Assembly: GCA_029339195.1 (NCBI GenBank)
Contig: JAPTJF010000141.1
Location: 1-64,000, forward strand
Direction: 5' to 3'
Length of the DNA stretch: 64,000 nucleotides
Origin: Micractinium sp. NFX-FRZ
Lineage: Eukaryota; Chlorophyta; Trebouxiophyceae; Chlorellales; Chlorellaceae
The notes below the pieces were generated by a model, which worked only from the letters and a program-made list of their open reading frames with translations, ran no database searches and was not told the origin of the DNA. Both the position numbers and the translations under genes were made by a program. The number at the start of each line of letters is the position of its first letter. Positions within the stretch are counted from its first letter, which is position 1. Below, in pieces: positions 61,253 through 64,000 of the stretch.

Positions 61253-63347
61253 ATGGCAGCGGTGCCAGCTGAGCGGCCGGCGATCCGTGTGGACATTTGG
61301 AGCGACCTCAGCTGCCCGTGGTGCTGGGTGGGTAAGCAGATGCATCTCCAATTTGGCTTACATCTCAGTTCCTGTTTCGTGCGGGAGGTGGAGGTGGGGC
61401 AAACGCGCTGCCCTGGGCAGGCGCCGCCCTGGGCGTGCCCGCTCGCCGAGTTCCCCGGGTCGTGCAAGGCAAGAAGCGCTTTGCCCGGGCAGTGCCTCCC
61501 TCCAAAGCATCACTGGCAAGCTCAGCCGTCCCCCCTTCCTGCAGGCAAGAAACGGTTTGACCAGGCGGTGCAGCAGTTTGCTGGCCAGGCAGACTTTGAC
61601 ATTGTGTACCACTCTTACGTGATCGACCACGCCACAGACCCCGCAGGTGACTGGTTGCCTCACAACTGTATGGGGTGGGTGGGGGTGGGCAGTGGGGTGG
61701 TTTCTGGGAGGGTGTGCACCTCTCCGCACCGCATGCACAGGTCGGTGCCTCCTGCTCGGGCCGCCAGGCCTTCGCCTCACAGAGGCGTGCCTGGCCGGGC
61801 ACTTGGCGGCCGCACATGTGTCGGACGCGGGCCACCTGCCCGCGTCTCTACCCGCCTCTCTACCCCCTAGCTGGCCCAATCTTCGCCCATGCCGACCGCC
61901 CTCCATTACCTGCCCTCCCTTTCCCCAGGGGCAGAGGCACCTGGCATATACCACTTGCGCCGCCAGCACCGTCGGTTTACATCGCCCCTTCCCGCCCTCT
62001 ATTCCGTGTATGCCCAACCCACACTCTCATGTCCCGTGCAGGCGAGGAGTACTTGGCATACAACGTTCGCCGCTGGGGCTCCGACGGTTGGTGCACCGGC
62101 CTGCGGCGCAGCGGCCGCCCCGACGGCGCCCCCTTCTCTGACTGGCGCTGGTGGCCCAACTCTGTGAAGGCGCACCAGCTGCTGCTGCTGGCTCAGGAGC
62201 AGGGCAAGGGGCGGGAGGCAAAGGAGGCGCTGCTGCGGGCCACGTGAGCGCACGGCAGGGGTGTGGGAGGGTTGGTCTGCTACAGCTGCTGCTGCCATCG
62301 GCAAAGGACCAGGGTGCCGGAGGAGATCTGCTGGCAATGCCCGCCTGGCCTGCAGGTAGGCGGAGGGGCGCAACATCAGCGCGAGTCAGATTTTACCGCA
62401 AGTTGCATGCTATGCTCTGCCGACCATGCTGTGCACGCTGCCCCCCTTGGCCCCCCGCAGGTATGAGGAGGGGCGCAACATCAGCGAGGTGGAGGCGCTG
62501 GTGCAGGTGGCTTGGCTGTACACAGATGCACTCACCTGCAGCTGTCTGGGACACTTGGCTGTACTCTACGTGCCTGTATGGCATGGCATTTGATTGCGAC
62601 GTGCCCACACACGACAGACCTCTATGACATGCCTTGACAAGGCTGTTCAGTGCCGGCAAGCCTCCTGCGATGCCTTGCCCCAGAGTAGCCCTTGGCAGTG
62701 TTCAGTCAACGCAACGGTTGCATTTGTGATGAACAACATCCCTACGACGTGGCTGCAGGTGGCCCAGGGGCTGGGGCTGCAGCAGGGCGCAGATGATCTG
62801 ATGCGCTACCTGTCGGAGGATGCGGGGCGGGCGGCTGTGCTGCGGGACGACAGCCGCGGCAAGCGCGAGTGCGTGGGCTGGGCCGTGGGTGGTGTGCAGA
62901 GTCGCGAGAGGGGCGGGGGTGACGGTGGCTGTGTGGGGGAGGTGGTTGATGGCTCGTCGAGCACGGGTGTGTGTGGAATGGGGGAGGGAGAGTGGGAGCT
63001 GAGTGGGCGGCGTGAGGATGCGGGAGGGCCGGCAAAGAGGGGAGCGACCGAGCAGCGGGCTCTCAACAGGCAGCAGCCGTTTGCAACCTCTCCAGTGTGT
63101 CTCCAGCATGGCATGGCATGCCAGCTCAGCGTCAGCTGCCAGGGCTGAATACCTTGCCCCACCCAAACGAGGCGTTGGTCGCTCCCCCCTGCCGCGCAGG
63201 CTGAACATCAGTGGGGTGCCATACTTTATTGTGAGCAGCAGCGGCGGCGATGGCAGCACAGGGAAGCGGTATGCACTGTCGGGAGCGCAGCCCGCGCCGG
63301 CATTTGCTGGGGCTTTCAGCAAGGCGCTGGCGGGCCAGTCCCAGTAG
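61253..63347 (+). CDS. DsbA/FrnE-type thioredoxin-fold oxidoreductase
   Basis: Exons are 61253-61331, 61545-61646, 62042-62243, 62461-62506, 62759-62868 and 63200-63347, giving 228 residues, the usual length of the family. The N-terminus DIWSDLSCPWCWVGKKRF carries the redox motif CPWC (Cys 21 and 24), and the cis-Pro region is ISGVPYFIV near the C-terminus. The middle EEGRNISEVEALVQVAQGLGL is the helical insertion of DSBA-like proteins (Pfam DSBA family; FrnE and 2-hydroxychromene-2-carboxylate isomerase relatives). No signal or transit peptide is seen, so it is probably cytosolic. The substrate is unknown; a glutathione-dependent isomerase role is the main alternative, though retention of both cysteines favours redox chemistry. 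Two introns carry copies of the next exon's start. Confidence 0.9.
61928..61976 (+). repeat. intronic copy of the DsbA-type gene's exon 3 start
   Basis: CAGGGGCAGAGGCACCTGGC, ATATACCACTTGCGCCG mirrors the real acceptor and exon start CAGGCGAGGAGTACTTGGC, ATACAACGTTCGCCG (62039-62090). Similarity is moderate but continuous over about 50 bases. Confidence 0.7.
62353..62382 (+). repeat. intronic copy of the DsbA-type gene's exon 4 start
   Basis: GCAGGTAGGCGGAGGGGCGC, AACATCAGCG copies the acceptor and first bases of exon 4, GCAGGTATGAGGAGGGGCGC, AACATCAGCG (62458-62487), 105 bases downstream. Three bases differ. Confidence 0.9.
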
Positions 63348-63665
63348 CCCTGCAGGAGTTGCTGCTTGGCAGGGGTGGTGAAGGAGGTGAGCAGAGGCAA
63401 TACTCAGGAGCCAATAACAGGCCAGAGTGATGTTGCTGCCTGTACTCGGGTTGGCCTTGCTGCCAGCCTGGCAAGCTCTCTGCTTGCCATGCAATCCACT
63501 GAATTCAACATGTAACAGGCCGCCAGGAGCTTGCTACAACCTTCTGTGACACTAAGTGACACCAGTGCAACTTACTGCAAGCAAACTGCAAGAGAACAAG
63601 CACAGTGGATGCGCTTGCATGGACAGGGAGCACAGGTGCAGCGGTGCCCCAGCCGGGCAGCCACG
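63348..63665. other. intergenic, convergent gene ends
   Basis: This is the 3' UTR space of the DsbA-type gene (+) and the aldo-keto reductase (-). No gene is seen. Confidence 0.5.
63511..63515 (+). terminator. candidate poly(A) signal TGTAA
   Basis: TGTAA lies 164 bases after the DsbA-type stop, a plausible site for polyadenylation. Confidence 0.45.
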
Positions 63666-64000
63666 TCAGCCGTGCTGCCCAAACTTGAGCGCCCCCTCTA
63701 TTGCCAGGGCATCCAACTCCTCCACGTCACCCCCCGCCAGCCGCCACCCCAGGGCCCCCGTGTTGGCGGCAGCCTGCTCGGCATTCTTGGCGCCCGGGAT
63801 GGGCACAGCCCCCTTGCAGATGAGCCAATTGAGCGCCACCTGGCGGGCAGCAGGGGCAGCAGGGGGAGCACGCCGTGGGTGTCAATAGCAGCAAGCGAGC
63901 GAACTTGTTATGGCACTTGGGCGCACGAGGGAAGCCTCACAGCGGCGACAGCGCGCACAGCACAGGCAGCGTACCCAAGGGTGGCGCACTGTCCAGCCCC
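63666..64000 (-). CDS. C-terminal exon of a plastid-type aldo-keto reductase (partial)
   Basis: The final exon is 63666-63839; earlier exons lie in or beyond the last 160 bases, where none can be placed with confidence. The exon opens VALNWLICKGAVPIPGAK with NAEQAAANTGALGWRL, the NADPH-binding end of aldo-keto reductases. It is closest in style to plant chloroplast members of the At1g06690 type (VAINWCICKGTVPIPGIK). It ends LKFGQHG and TGA. Aldo-keto reductases reduce carbonyls with NADPH. The substrate cannot be told from this piece. The acceptor before GTGGCGCTC is CCGCCAG. Confidence 0.85.

Noticed and set aside
62507..62530. Possible echo of the DsbA-type exon 5 start (GCAGGTGGCTTGG against GCAGGTGGCCCAG)
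   Set aside because: Only about ten bases agree, and the first part is simply the donor of exon 4. This is too short to separate from chance.

Overview
The window looks like nuclear DNA of a coccoid green alga, most likely a trebouxiophyte of the Chlorella lineage. Signs are very high GC, genes cut into many short exons with small GT-AG introns, abundant CAG/CTG tracts, TGTAA motifs after several stop codons, and eukaryotic genes such as VPS34, HYOU1, Nopp140 and CFAP45. There are no operons, Shine-Dalgarno sites or CRISPR arrays. All exon chains below were built by hand from splice consensus and reading-phase agreement. There is no transcript evidence behind them.

Layout, left to right: the last exon of a membrane-type protein (+, 133-1214); a nucleolar Nopp140/SRP40 homologue (-, 2256-4559); a J-domain/GPALPP (DUF3752) protein (+, 4963-9059); a 15-exon unrecognised helical protein (-, 9428-16057) whose largest intron carries, on the other strand, an ORF with a GIY-YIG nuclease domain (11391-11993); the ciliary protein CFAP45/FAP45 (-, 16433-19570); VPS34 phosphatidylinositol 3-kinase (+, 19910-27618); a DUF707-like membrane glycosyltransferase candidate (+, 28215-31968); two tandem secreted alpha/beta-hydrolase paralogues (-, 33209-37067 and 39657-42455); an ankyrin protein (-, 43233-44892); an ER-lumen HYOU1/GRP170 chaperone (+, 46093-53855); a coiled-coil protein (+, 54268-57096); a cysteine-rich secreted protein (-, 57602-59882); a decayed copy of the coiled-coil gene's last exon (60745-60905); a DsbA/FrnE-type oxidoreductase (+, 61253-63347); and the last exon of a plastid-type aldo-keto reductase (-, from 63666, running off the window).

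The genes do not form one pathway. Several act in membrane traffic and secretion: VPS34, HYOU1, the signal-peptide hydrolases, the cysteine-rich protein and the DUF707-like enzyme.

The most unusual signal is not a gene. Many introns in at least five genes hold diverged copies ('echoes') of a neighbouring exon edge, often including its splice site. They lie about 80-250 bases from the source exon, sometimes as two or three tandem units. This looks like a recurrent local tandem-duplication process acting at exon-intron junctions. It may bear on intron growth or intron gain.
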